DNA of 53,299 nt from Sphingobium sp. AP50 (GTDB lineage Bacteria; Pseudomonadota; Alphaproteobacteria; Sphingomonadales; Sphingomonadaceae): contig NZ_FNYZ01000027.1 in the NCBI RefSeq assembly GCF_900109095.1, positions 1 to 53,299 of the forward strand, given 5' to 3'. Each line of letters starts with the position of its first letter. Position 1 is the stretch's first letter. Under the pieces are notes generated by a model. It ran no database searches. It was not told the origin of the DNA and saw nothing but the letters and a program-made list of their open reading frames with translations. Below, one piece after another: positions 8,101 to 17,247 of the stretch. The position numbers and the translations under genes are program-made.

Positions 8101-9162
8101 TTAGCCAAGAACCGTTGAACCAATCGGCGGCGCCGTCGATTCCCGGATCACCAGTTCATGGTGCAGATAATGGGTCGATGGCGTCGCTTCCGGATCGGCC
8201 CCCTTGGCAAGCACCACCGCTTGGGTCGCGGCCTCAGCCGAAATCTGGGCGCCGGGATGCCGCACTGTCGTCAATGGCGGCCAGATCTTCACCGCCACAG
8301 GCGTATCGTCGAACCCGACCACAGACAGGTCGCGCGGGACGTCCAGTCCCCGGCGATGCGCCAGCGACACGATCGCCGCCGCCATGTCATCATTGCTGGC
8401 AAAGATCGCCGTCGGCCGGGGATTGCAGGCGAACAGCGCCTCTCCCGCCGCCAGCCCGGATTCAAAACTCATGTCTCCGGCAAAGATCAGCTCCGGCCGC
8501 ACCGCGATCCCGGCCTCCTCCAGCGCCGCAATATAGCCTTCGCAGCGGGTGCGATGGATCAGGTGCCCGGTCCCGCCGCGAATGAAGCCGATGTCGCGAT
8601 GCCCCAGTCCGATCAGATAGGCGGTCATTTCCCGCGCCGCTTCCCGATCGTCGATCCGCACGCAATGTTCGCCCGGCAGATCGTCACCCGGCGACATGGC
8701 GACGACCGGCACCGGAAAATCGCGCGTCAGGCCAAAGCGACTGGCGACTTCGCAATAAGGCGGAACGATCAATATGGCATTCGCACCGCTATCGACCAGC
8801 GCCTGCATCTGCTGCGCGATTTCGGTCGGTTCCGCACTGTCCAGCCGCCGCAGCAGCAGTTGCGCTCCCAACTGGCTGGTCGCATCCAGCGCACCGACCA
8901 GAATCGCACTGAGGAACGCATTTTCGATATTGCGATGGAGCAGGCCGATCCGGATCGTCGCGGCGCTGGCCAGAGATCGCGCCGCCAGATTGGGCACATA
9001 ATTGAGTTCGCGCACCGCAGCCATCACCAGTTCGCGGGTACTCGCCTTCACCTTGTGACTGTTGTTCAGTACGTTCGACACCGTCATCGTCGACACGCCG
9101 GCACGCTCCGCAACGGTCTGGATAGTGATGGCCTGACTGGCGCGACGCCCCGGACGGGCCAT
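8101..9162 (-). CDS. LacI-family regulator of the sulfated-glycan locus
   Basis: A 353-residue LacI-family repressor. The helix-turn-helix ITIQTVAERAGVSTMTVSNV lies near residues 12-31, the linker follows, and a sugar-sensor domain fills the rest, ending near GFDDTP and the usual PPLTTVRHP. The start at 9162 is chosen for the GGAG 7 nt upstream, although the frame extends nine codons further. It is divergent from a TonB-dependent receptor gene whose upstream region carries AGCGCT palindromes, the operator core known for sphingomonad and Caulobacter LacI regulators. It therefore probably represses that receptor and the operon behind it, and possibly itself. Confidence 0.9.
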   Translation of the reverse strand: MARPGRRASQAITIQTVAERAGVSTMTVSNVLNNSHKVKASTRELVMAAVRELNYVPNLAARSLASAATIRIGLLHRNIENAFLSAILVGALDATSQLGAQLLLRRLDSAEPTEIAQQMQALVDSGANAILIVPPYCEVASRFGLTRDFPVPVVAMSPGDDLPGEHCVRIDDREAAREMTAYLIGLGHRDIGFIRGGTGHLIHRTRCEGYIAALEEAGIAVRPELIFAGDMSFESGLAAGEALFACNPRPTAIFASNDDMAAAIVSLAHRRGLDVPRDLSVVGFDDTPVAVKIWPPLTTVRHPGAQISAEAATQAVVLAKGADPEATPSTHYLHHELVIRESTAPPIGSTVLG

Positions 9163-9228
9163 GATGATACTCCTGTTCCCCTGCGACAAAAGATGGACCC
9201 GCCACCACCTTCATACCCGTGCGCTGCA

Positions 9229-9243
9229 TTTATCGCTAAAATT
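9229..9243. promoter_or_regulatory. Degenerate LacI operator near the regulator start
   Basis: TTTATCGCTAAAATT shares the right half (CGCTAAAATT) with the clear operator at 9307-9320. It sits about 67 nt upstream of the leftward regulator start, a position suited to autoregulation. Confidence 0.35.
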
Positions 9244-9306
9244 CAACAGAAGGCAAATGCCGCAAAGCCTTTTCCGCCTCTTTTTCCAGCCTTTTGTCAG
9301 ACATGA

Positions 9307-9320
9307 TTATAGCGCTAAAA
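9307..9320. promoter_or_regulatory. LacI-type operator, upstream copy
   Basis: TTATAGCGCTAAAA has the palindromic core TAGCGCTA with AT-rich flanks. It lies just upstream of a TTGACT -35 box at 9328-9333. Confidence 0.6.
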
Positions 9321-9327
9321 TTTACGC

Positions 9328-9356
9328 TTGACTCACCCGCTGGTTAGGAACATTTA
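9328..9356 (+). promoter_or_regulatory. Possible receptor-operon promoter
   Basis: TTGACT at 9328-9333 is followed 17 nt later by a weak -10 (CATTTA, 9351-9356). The -10 box overlaps the second AGCGCT operator, which would give direct repression. Confidence 0.35.
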
Positions 9357-9364
9357 GCGCTACA
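9352..9364. promoter_or_regulatory. LacI-type operator, downstream copy
   Basis: ATTTAGCGCTACA contains the same TAGCGCTA core as the upstream operator, with centres 45 nt apart. It covers the presumed -10/start region, about 105 nt before the receptor start codon. Confidence 0.6.
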
Positions 9365-9469
9365 ATTGCGCAAGCGAATAGCGTGAACCTGTCGGCACGG
9401 CCGATCAGGGATCAGGGTTTGAACGATCGTGCCGGATCGCAGTCGTCCGGGCGATATAGGGGAGGTAAA

Positions 9470-11851
9470 ATGATGCGTATTTCCAAGAATTTCCTGTGCC
9501 ATGCCGGCGTATCGGCGATCGCGCTGGGCGTATTGCTGTCGCCCGCGCTCGTCTTCGCCCAGGATCAGGGCGCCGCGCCGCAGGCGCCGCTGGACGGCAC
9601 CGACATCGTCGTCACCGCGCAGAAGCGCGCCGAGCGCCTTCAGGACGTGCCGCTGGCCGTGACCGCCGTGGGCGCTGACACGCTCGCCAACCGCCAGATC
9701 AATGACAGCAGCTCGCTGGTGCAGGCGGTGCCCTCGCTGACCTTCCAGCAGGGCGCTACCCCCACCAACAGCAGCTTCCGCATCCGCGGCATCGGCACCG
9801 CTCTGTTCGGTCAGGGCGTCGAATCCTCCGTCTCCACCGTGGTCGACGGCGTCGTCGCCGTGCGCCAGACGCAGGGCTTCACCGACCTTGCCGATATCGA
9901 GCGCGTCGAAGTGCTGCGCGGCCCGCAGGGCACCTTGTTCGGCAAGAACGCCACCGCCGGCGTCGTCAACGTCACCACCGCCCGCCCCTCGCGCGAATTT
10001 GAGGGCAAGGCCGAAGCGACCATCGCCGAACATGGCGAATATCGCGTGCGTGGCACCGTGTCCGGCCCGATCAGCGACACGCTGCGCGCCCGCGTCACCG
10101 GCTTCTATAACGACGTGCGCGGCGTCGCCCGCAACATCGCCACCAATAGCTGGGACAATGGCTCAAAGAGCTGGGGCGTGCGCGGCAAGCTGGAATGGGA
10201 TGCGACCGACAATCTGAACCTGCTGTTCGCGGCCGAATATCGCAAGACGGATGCCGATTGCTGCGCCTCCACCTGGATCGCGATCACCAACCCGAACCTG
10301 CAAACGCTGGTCGGCCCGATCGACGCCACCCGCAACAACCGCACGCTCAATGACGAGACGGTAACCCGGTCCAACAGCAAGCAGCAGACCTATTCGCTTC
10401 AGGCTGACTGGGATCTGGGCGGCGCCACCATCACATCGATCAGCGCCTATCAGAAATATTTTCTGGACGTGAACCAGCCGATCGAACGCATCAACAGCGA
10501 CGTGCCGCTGTTCGTCGGCAGCAGCGCCACCTATGCCTATTTCAGCCAGAACCATGGCATCGTCGATCTCAGCGCCTTCAGCCAGGAACTGCGCATCGCC
10601 AATAATGGCAATAGCGACCTCAACTATGTCGCCGGTGTCTTTTACATGCACTCCGACATCGAACGCCCGTTCGACCGCCGCCGCGCCCGCTGCACCGCCG
10701 GCACCTTTGGCGAACCCTGCGCCACCAGCAACATCATCTGGCAATCGGCCAAGAGCGACATCCGCCTGAAGCAGGACAGCATCGCCGCTTTCGGTCAGGT
10801 CGATTATCGCATCATCGGCGGCCTGAAGGCGATCGGCGGCCTGCGCGTGCAATATGAAAAGGGCACGAACAGCGGCACCCGCACCGCGCCGATCGTGGCG
10901 GGCGACGTGATCTTCCCCGGCAACGCCTCGACCAGCGGCTCCATCACCGCCAGCGACACCGCCGTCACCGGCAAGGCAGGCCTGCAATATGAATTCAGCC
11001 GCAATGCGCAGGTCTATGGCAGCTATACCCGTGGCTATAAGGGCCTGGGCTATGAGATGGAAATCTCCGCCGACCTCGCCAACCAGCGCGTGCTGGAGCC
11101 GGAACATGTCAACGCCTATGAAGTCGGCTTCAAGGGTCGCACCGCCGATGGCGTGCTGAGCATCAGCACCGCTTTGTTCCTGGCCGACTACACCAATCTT
11201 CAGGTGCAGGCGAACCGGTCGGACATCGCGTCGGGCGTCGTCCAGTTCGTGTCCACCAACGCCGGCAAGTCGCGCACCAAGGGCTTTGAAATCGAGGCGA
11301 CCGTGCGCCCCGACGATCATTTCAGCCTGACCGGTGCCGTCACCTATTCGGACGCGAAGATCGATATCGACGGCCTGAACTGCCCGCAGCAGATCGCCGC
11401 CACCGCGCCGGTCATGACCGGTACGCCGATCAATGTCTGCTACCGCACGGCGGCCGGCGTCACCCCGACGCAGAATCTGCGCGGCGCCACCCTGCCCGTC
11501 AGCCCGAAGTGGAAGATCAGCATCGCACCGCGTTATGAAGCGGACATTGCGGGCACCGACTTTGCCGGCTTCGCGCAGGTTGGCGTCAACTTCCAGAGCG
11601 CGATGAACTTCTCGGTCGAACAGGACCCGCTGCTGGAACAGCCGGCCTATGCGCTGGTCGACGCCAGCATCGGCGTGAAGCAGATTGACGGCCGCTACAG
11701 CCTGACCCTGTTCGTCAAGAATCTGTTCGACGAAAACTATCTGACCAGCATCGGCCACACCTCCTTCCTGGGCGGCAATTATGATCTGGTCGGCACCTTC
11801 AACAAGGATGCGGACCGTTATTTCGGCGCCACGCTCGGCGTGAAGTTCTGA
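9470..11851 (+). CDS. TonB-dependent receptor, glycan type
   Basis: A 793-residue outer-membrane receptor expected to bring oligosaccharides into the periplasm with TonB energy. It has a signal peptide ending near VFAQ, a TonB box/plug start DIVVTAQKR, a plug domain with RGPQGTLFGKNATAGVVN, and a 22-strand barrel closing at a C-terminal Phe (TLGVKF). GGAGG precedes two adjacent ATG codons (9470 and 9473); the second has the better 7-nt spacing. It is first in the rightward run leading to sulfatases and GH3 enzymes, with LacI operators in front, so a sulfated glycan fragment is the likely cargo. Confidence 0.9.
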   Translation: MMRISKNFLCHAGVSAIALGVLLSPALVFAQDQGAAPQAPLDGTDIVVTAQKRAERLQDVPLAVTAVGADTLANRQINDSSSLVQAVPSLTFQQGATPTNSSFRIRGIGTALFGQGVESSVSTVVDGVVAVRQTQGFTDLADIERVEVLRGPQGTLFGKNATAGVVNVTTARPSREFEGKAEATIAEHGEYRVRGTVSGPISDTLRARVTGFYNDVRGVARNIATNSWDNGSKSWGVRGKLEWDATDNLNLLFAAEYRKTDADCCASTWIAITNPNLQTLVGPIDATRNNRTLNDETVTRSNSKQQTYSLQADWDLGGATITSISAYQKYFLDVNQPIERINSDVPLFVGSSATYAYFSQNHGIVDLSAFSQELRIANNGNSDLNYVAGVFYMHSDIERPFDRRRARCTAGTFGEPCATSNIIWQSAKSDIRLKQDSIAAFGQVDYRIIGGLKAIGGLRVQYEKGTNSGTRTAPIVAGDVIFPGNASTSGSITASDTAVTGKAGLQYEFSRNAQVYGSYTRGYKGLGYEMEISADLANQRVLEPEHVNAYEVGFKGRTADGVLSISTALFLADYTNLQVQANRSDIASGVVQFVSTNAGKSRTKGFEIEATVRPDDHFSLTGAVTYSDAKIDIDGLNCPQQIAATAPVMTGTPINVCYRTAAGVTPTQNLRGATLPVSPKWKISIAPRYEADIAGTDFAGFAQVGVNFQSAMNFSVEQDPLLEQPAYALVDASIGVKQIDGRYSLTLFVKNLFDENYLTSIGHTSFLGGNYDLVGTFNKDADRYFGATLGVKF

Positions 11852-11859
11852 TCGGTCGG

Positions 11860-11884
11860 GCGCGGCGGTTTCCTGCCGCCGCGC
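11860..11884 (+). terminator. Hairpin between receptor and sulfatase operon
   Basis: GCGCGGCGG (11860-11868) and CCGCCGCGC (11876-11884) form a perfect 9-bp stem with a 7-nt loop, followed by a T-rich stretch. It could reduce readthrough from the receptor gene, giving more receptor than downstream enzymes. Confidence 0.55.
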
Positions 11885-11915
11885 TTCCTTATTCTTTCGG
11901 TACGGAGCAGGACGA

Positions 11916-13622
11916 ATGGGCAAGCGCATCCTGATGGCGGCAACCATGCTGACGGCGGCGATCGGCCTGTCCGGGGCACAGGCCGCGCCTAAGCCCGCAG
12001 CACCGGCCAAGCCCAATATCGTCCTCATCGTCCTCGATGATGTCGGCTTTTCGGACCTTGGCGCGTTTGGCTCGGAAATCCACACCCCCAATATCGATGC
12101 GCTCGCCGCTGGCGGGCTGCGCTACAACCGCTTCGACAGCAAGGCGATCTGCACCGCCACCCGCGCCGCGCTGCTGACCGGCCGCAATCACCAGACGGTG
12201 CGCATGGCGGACCTGCCGACCAACACACGCACCACGGACATGAGCCGCGATCGCGGCGAACTGCCCACCAACGCCCAGATGCTGCCGCAGGCGCTCAAGG
12301 CCGCAGGATATCGCACCTATGGCGTGGGCAAATGGCATCTCGGCCCCGAATATGAGGACGGCAAAACGGGCGATAATGCCAGTTGGCCGCTCCAGCGCGG
12401 CTTCGACCGCTTCTATGGCTTCTATCTCGGCTGGACCGATCAATATCATCCCGACCTGATCGACGGGAACGCCGCCCTGCCCAAGCCAAACAAGCCGGGC
12501 TATCATTTCTCCACCGACATGGCCGACCATGCCATCGCCGATATCGATGATGCGGCGGGCAAGCCTTTCTTCCTCTATTTCGCCATGGGCGCGGGCCATG
12601 CGCCGTTGCAGGCCCCCCGCGCCTATATCGACCATTATCGCGGCACCTATGAAAAGGGCTGGGACGCGCTGCGCGCCGAACGCTTCGAACGGATGCGCAA
12701 GTCGGGCATCATCCCTGCCAGTGCCGTCAACACGATCCGCGCCGCTGGCGATCGCGCCTGGGATCAGCTCAGCGCCGACGAACAGGCCGTCTTCGCCCGT
12801 TACATGGCAACCTATGCCGGTTTCCTGGAACATGCCGACGCCCAGATCGGCCGGGTCGTCCAGCGGCTCAAGGACAGCGGCCAGTATGACAACAGCATCA
12901 TCCTGCTGATCTCCGACAATGGCGCTGCGTCCGAAGCCGGTCAGGAGGGCAGCTTCGAAAAAATGTACCGCCCCAACAAGCTGAGCTTCGCCGAACAGCG
13001 CGCGCGCATCGACGATATCGGCACGGACAAGCTGCAACCCGAATATCCCCGCCCCTGGGCCTGGGCCGGCGGCACGCCATTCCGCCGCTATAAGGTGTGG
13101 CCCTATGCCGGGGGCGTGCGCACGCCGATGATCCTCTCCTGGCCGGCGGTCATTCGGGACAAGGGCGCGGTGCGCACCCAACTGGTCGACCCGATCGATC
13201 TGGCCCCCACCTTGCTGGACGCCGCCGGGACCGGCTTTGCCCGCAGCATCGATGGCGTGGCGCAGGTGCCTGTCGCCGGGCGCTCCATCCGCGCCACCTT
13301 CAACAATCCGCAAGCAGCAACCCGGCCGGTCCAATATTTCGAACTGCGCGGCCAGCGCGCGATCACGGCGGGCCACTGGCGCGCGGTCGCGATGCATCAA
13401 TATGGCACCGACTTTGCCAAGGACCGCTGGGAATTGTTCGACCTGTCGAAGGACTTTTCCGAAAGCACGGACCTTGCCGCCAGTCACCCCGCCAAACTGG
13501 CGGAGATGAAGGCGCTCTGGTGGCAGGAAGCGCGCAAATACAGCACGCCGCCGCTCGCCGAGCCGCCCGAAATCTTCGCCAAACGCGCCCGCTATGACGA
13601 CGCCTTCACCGATCCGAAATGA
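11916..13622 (+). CDS. Sulfatase, S1 family (CTATR active site)
   Basis: A 568-residue type I sulfatase with an N-terminal signal peptide (cleavage near AQA), so probably periplasmic. The metal-binding Asp pair is DD at residues 41-42, and the active-site signature is Cys79-Thr-Ala-Thr-Arg83, with Cys79 the residue converted to formylglycine. The context AALLTGRNHQT resembles arylsulfatase A-like (S1_4-type) enzymes. The usual CxPxR proline is replaced by alanine, which the general signature C-x-[PA]-x-R allows. Its stop overlaps the following GH3 start (ATGA). A formylglycine-generating enzyme is encoded in the same operon. Substrate is not readable; a sulfated sugar is expected from context. 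Confidence 0.9.
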   Translation: MGKRILMAATMLTAAIGLSGAQAAPKPAAPAKPNIVLIVLDDVGFSDLGAFGSEIHTPNIDALAAGGLRYNRFDSKAICTATRAALLTGRNHQTVRMADLPTNTRTTDMSRDRGELPTNAQMLPQALKAAGYRTYGVGKWHLGPEYEDGKTGDNASWPLQRGFDRFYGFYLGWTDQYHPDLIDGNAALPKPNKPGYHFSTDMADHAIADIDDAAGKPFFLYFAMGAGHAPLQAPRAYIDHYRGTYEKGWDALRAERFERMRKSGIIPASAVNTIRAAGDRAWDQLSADEQAVFARYMATYAGFLEHADAQIGRVVQRLKDSGQYDNSIILLISDNGAASEAGQEGSFEKMYRPNKLSFAEQRARIDDIGTDKLQPEYPRPWAWAGGTPFRRYKVWPYAGGVRTPMILSWPAVIRDKGAVRTQLVDPIDLAPTLLDAAGTGFARSIDGVAQVPVAGRSIRATFNNPQAATRPVQYFELRGQRAITAGHWRAVAMHQYGTDFAKDRWELFDLSKDFSESTDLAASHPAKLAEMKALWWQEARKYSTPPLAEPPEIFAKRARYDDAFTDPK

Positions 13623-15328
13623 GTAACGCCATCTCCACTTTGACTTCCCCCCTTTCACCCGGTGCCGGTCCTCTGTTCCTCTCCCCGGAGGACATGGCCT
13701 GGGTGGAAAAAACCCGCGACGCGATGAGCGTCGAGGCGCAGATCGCACAGCTGTTCGTCCTGTCCGCGCGCCATGACAGCATCGCGGAAACCGACGGCCT
13801 GCTCGGCCATGCGCCGGGCGGCATCCACCGCTTCCCGACCCATGATCTGGATGCCGCCTGGGCCGCGACACGCCATGCGGTCGAGCGGTCGGAAATTCCA
13901 CTGATCCTGTCCGGCGATATCGAGGGCGGCACGGTCAGCGCGCCCTTCACCACCGCCATCCCCAACCAGATGGGCATCGCGGCCTGCGACGATCTGGATC
14001 TGAGCGCCGATCTTGCCCGCATCGTCGGGCAGGAAAGCCGGGCGCTGGGCTATAACTGGTCCTTCACCCCCGTGATCGACATCAACCGCGCCTTCCGCAA
14101 CGCGGTGGTCGGCACCCGCTCCTATGGCTCCGACCCCGACCGCATTTTGGCGCAAGCCCGCGCCTATGTCAGCGCGCTACAGGCACAGGGCGTGGCCGCC
14201 TGCGCGAAGCATTGGCCGGGCGATGGCCTCGACGATCGCGACCAGCATCTCGTCACCAGCGTCAACGACATGGACATGGACGAATGGCGTGCGACCTTCG
14301 GCCGTATCTACCGCACGTTGATCGACGACGGCGTGATGACGATCATGTCGGCCCATATCGCCCTGCCCGCCTATATCCGCGAAAAGCTGCCGCAGGTCGG
14401 CGCGCAGGCATTCGAACCCGCCTCCGTGTCCCGCCTGCTGAACCAGGATCTGCTGCGCGGCGAGCTGGGCTTTGACGGCCTGATCGTTTCCGACGCCACC
14501 GTCATGGGCGGCCTCACCAGCTGGATGGCCCGCGCCGAAGCGGTCCCCGCCGTGATCGAGGGCGGCTGCGACGTCTTCCTGTTCAGCCGAGATCCGGTCG
14601 CCGACATGGGCTTCATGTTGCAGGGCCTGCGTGACGGCCGCCTGTCGGAACAGCGTCTGCATGACGCCGTCACCCGCTTCCTGATGCTGAAGGCGAAGCT
14701 GGGGCTCCACCGCATGACCCCGGACGAACGCATCGCCCCGGTCGAACAGACCCGCGCCCTGCTGCGCCAGCCCGCCCATCTCGATCAGGCCGCCCGCGCC
14801 GCCGCCGCGAGCATCACTTTGGTCAAGGATCGCGAAGCCCTGATCCCGATCGCACAGGACCAGCATAAGCGCGTGCTCATCATTTCCGACGAAGGGACCA
14901 GCTTCTTCTCCGGCGCGCCCGAACGCGATTTCACCCCATTGATCGCCGGGCTCGAAAGCCGGGGCTTTGCCGTCCGCCATTTCGACCCCGAAGCGATGCC
15001 GAAGCCCGAGGATACCGGCCTCATCCTCTACCTGATCGGGCAGGAAGCCACGCCCTCGCTCAGCCACATCTTCCTCGACTTCGCCAAGCTGCACGCCAGC
15101 CCGCGCAACGGGATGATCCAGTTCAACCGCGAAATCCCGACCCTGCTTATCTCCTTCGGTCAGCCCTACTATCTGTATGACGCGCCGAATTTCGCGACTT
15201 ATATCAACGCCTATGCCTCGCTGCCCGATGTGCAGACGGCCTTGGTGGAGCGGCTGACGGGCGAGGCGCCCTTCACCGGCAACAGCCCGGTCGACGCCTT
15301 TTGCGGGAAGGAACAATTGTCGTGGTAA
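13619..15328 (+). CDS. GH3 beta-N-acetylhexosaminidase-type (NagZ-like)
   Basis: A 569-residue glycoside hydrolase family 3 protein. The motif KHWPGDG at residues 197-203 followed by Asp208-Gln-His210 matches the KHFPGHG...DxH loop that supplies the Asp-His acid/base dyad of GH3 beta-N-acetylglucosaminidases. The nucleophile is Asp292 in GLIVSDA. It is longer than NagZ (about 340) and carries the second GH3 domain. No signal peptide is evident, so it may act in the cytoplasm after uptake. ATGA overlap with the sulfatase and a 7-nt overlap with the next GH3 show one translational unit. An N-acetylhexosamine in the target glycan is inferred. Confidence 0.85.
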   Translation: MSNAISTLTSPLSPGAGPLFLSPEDMAWVEKTRDAMSVEAQIAQLFVLSARHDSIAETDGLLGHAPGGIHRFPTHDLDAAWAATRHAVERSEIPLILSGDIEGGTVSAPFTTAIPNQMGIAACDDLDLSADLARIVGQESRALGYNWSFTPVIDINRAFRNAVVGTRSYGSDPDRILAQARAYVSALQAQGVAACAKHWPGDGLDDRDQHLVTSVNDMDMDEWRATFGRIYRTLIDDGVMTIMSAHIALPAYIREKLPQVGAQAFEPASVSRLLNQDLLRGELGFDGLIVSDATVMGGLTSWMARAEAVPAVIEGGCDVFLFSRDPVADMGFMLQGLRDGRLSEQRLHDAVTRFLMLKAKLGLHRMTPDERIAPVEQTRALLRQPAHLDQAARAAAASITLVKDREALIPIAQDQHKRVLIISDEGTSFFSGAPERDFTPLIAGLESRGFAVRHFDPEAMPKPEDTGLILYLIGQEATPSLSHIFLDFAKLHASPRNGMIQFNREIPTLLISFGQPYYLYDAPNFATYINAYASLPDVQTALVERLTGEAPFTGNSPVDAFCGKEQLSW

Positions 15329-17247
15329 GCCCTCGCAGGATCGCAGCGGCATCGCTTTTCGCCCTCGCACTGAGCGGTGCTGCGTCGCCGCCGAAGGGCT
15401 GGCGCGACCTCAACCATAATGGCCGGATCGACCGTTATGAAGACAGCCGCGCGCCCATCGACACACGGGTCGAAGATTTGCTCAAGCAGATGACGCTGGC
15501 GGAAAAGGCAGGCATGCTGGTGCACGGCACGCTGCCCACGCCCGGTTCCTCGATCGGTTTCGCGGGCAAGACCTATGATGCCGACGCCACCGCGAAGCTG
15601 CTGAACGATCGGCATATCAACAGCTTCATCACCCGGCTCGTCGTCGCGCCGTCCGATCTCGCGGCCCAGAACAACGCCGTGCAAAAACTGGCGGAAGCCA
15701 GCCGCCTCGGCATCCCCGCCACGATCAGCACCGATCCGCGCCACCATTTTCAGGCGACACTGGGTGCCAGCACCACCGGCGGCGGCTTCTCGCTCTGGCC
15801 CGACACGCTGGGCTTCGCCGCGCTGGGCGACACCGAAACCGTCCGCCGCTTCGGCGACATCGCCCGGCGGGAATATCGCGCCGTCGGCATCCATATGGCG
15901 CTCTCGCCACAGGCGGACCTTGCCACCGAGCCGCGCTGGCCGCGCTTCGCCGCCACCTTCGGCTCCGATCCGGCCGAAGTATCGCGCCTTGCCGGTGCCT
16001 ATGTCGACGGCTTCCAGCATGGCCGCGCCGGGGTTCAGCCCGACGGCGTCGCCACCGTGGTCAAGCATTGGGTCGGCTATGGCGCAGAGCCAGAGGGTTT
16101 CGACGGCCACAATCATTATGGCCGCAACGCGCCGCTGACCGACGCCGCCTTCGCCCAGCATGTCCGCGCCTTTGACGATAGCCTGGCCGCCCATAGCGCG
16201 GGCGTCATGCCCACCTATGTCATCGTGCAGGGTCCGAAGATTGCAGGCCAGCCGATCGAGCCCGTCGCCGCCGGCTTCAACAAGCAGATGCTGACCGGCC
16301 TGCTGCGCGGGGAGAAAGGCTATCGCGGCCTGATCGTCTCCGACTGGTCGATCACCAATGATTGCCCGCAGGCCTGCATGGCCCCCGACGCGCAAAATCC
16401 GCAAACGCCCGCGTCGATCGGCACGCCCTGGGGCATGGAAACGGCCGACAAGACGACCCGCTTCGCCAAGGGGCTGAACGCGGGCATTGATCAATTCGGC
16501 GGCGCGAACGACCCTGCCCCGATTCTGGACGCGGTCGCCAAGGGGCTGGTCAGTGAAAAGCGGATCGACGAGTCCGTCCGCCGCGTGCTGCGCCTGAAGT
16601 TCGAACAGGGCCTGTTCGACAATCCCTATGTCGATGAAGCCGCCGCCGCCCGCATCGTCGGCAACCCGCAGGCGCAGGCCGAGGCGGACGCCGTCCAGCG
16701 CGCCAGTCAGGTGCTGCTGCGCAACGACAAGGCTACCCTGCCGGTCGCACCGGGCAAGCGCATCTGGCTGCACAATGTCGATGCCGCCACCGCCCGCGCC
16801 GCCGGCTTCGCCGTGGTCGAAGACCCGGCACAGGCCGAGATCGCGCTGGTCCGCACCGCGACCCCGTTCGAAACGTTGCACCCGCATCATTTCTTCGGCG
16901 CCCGCCAGCATGAAGGCCGGCTGGACTTCCGCGCCGACGACAAGGATGTGCAGGCGATCGCCCGCGCATCCGCCCATGTCCCCACCATCGTCGCGGTGGA
17001 GATGGACCGTCCCGCCATCCTGACCGCGATCGAGCCGGTGGCCCGCGCGATTCTCGTCACCTTCGGCGCCAGCGATGCCGCCGTGCTGGATGTCGTCACC
17101 GGCCGCGCCGTGGCAAAGGGGCATATGCCCTTCTCGCTCCCCCGCTCCATGGCCGATGTCGAGGCGCAAAGCCCCGACCTGCCGGATGATGGCCCCGCCC
17201 CCGCCTATCCGCGTGGCGCCGGGATCGTCCTGAAGGCGGCCCGGTGA
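15322..17247 (+). CDS. GH3 beta-glucosidase-type hydrolase, exported
   Basis: A 641-residue GH3 enzyme. The GTG start at 15322 is chosen because AAGGA lies 9 nt upstream and it opens a signal peptide ending near GAAS; a TTG at 15301 is the alternative. After the signal comes DLNHNGRIDRYE (residues 29-40), which fits an EF-hand-like calcium loop often seen at the start of this GH3 group, then the TIM barrel with KHW (248-250) and the nucleophile Asp341 in GLIVSDWS, then the C-terminal domain. Unlike its neighbour it lacks the NagZ dyad, so a neutral sugar is likely. It starts inside the previous gene and overlaps the next (GTGA). Confidence 0.87.
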   Translation: MVSPRRIAAASLFALALSGAASPPKGWRDLNHNGRIDRYEDSRAPIDTRVEDLLKQMTLAEKAGMLVHGTLPTPGSSIGFAGKTYDADATAKLLNDRHINSFITRLVVAPSDLAAQNNAVQKLAEASRLGIPATISTDPRHHFQATLGASTTGGGFSLWPDTLGFAALGDTETVRRFGDIARREYRAVGIHMALSPQADLATEPRWPRFAATFGSDPAEVSRLAGAYVDGFQHGRAGVQPDGVATVVKHWVGYGAEPEGFDGHNHYGRNAPLTDAAFAQHVRAFDDSLAAHSAGVMPTYVIVQGPKIAGQPIEPVAAGFNKQMLTGLLRGEKGYRGLIVSDWSITNDCPQACMAPDAQNPQTPASIGTPWGMETADKTTRFAKGLNAGIDQFGGANDPAPILDAVAKGLVSEKRIDESVRRVLRLKFEQGLFDNPYVDEAAAARIVGNPQAQAEADAVQRASQVLLRNDKATLPVAPGKRIWLHNVDAATARAAGFAVVEDPAQAEIALVRTATPFETLHPHHFFGARQHEGRLDFRADDKDVQAIARASAHVPTIVAVEMDRPAILTAIEPVARAILVTFGASDAAVLDVVTGRAVAKGHMPFSLPRSMADVEAQSPDLPDDGPAPAYPRGAGIVLKAAR

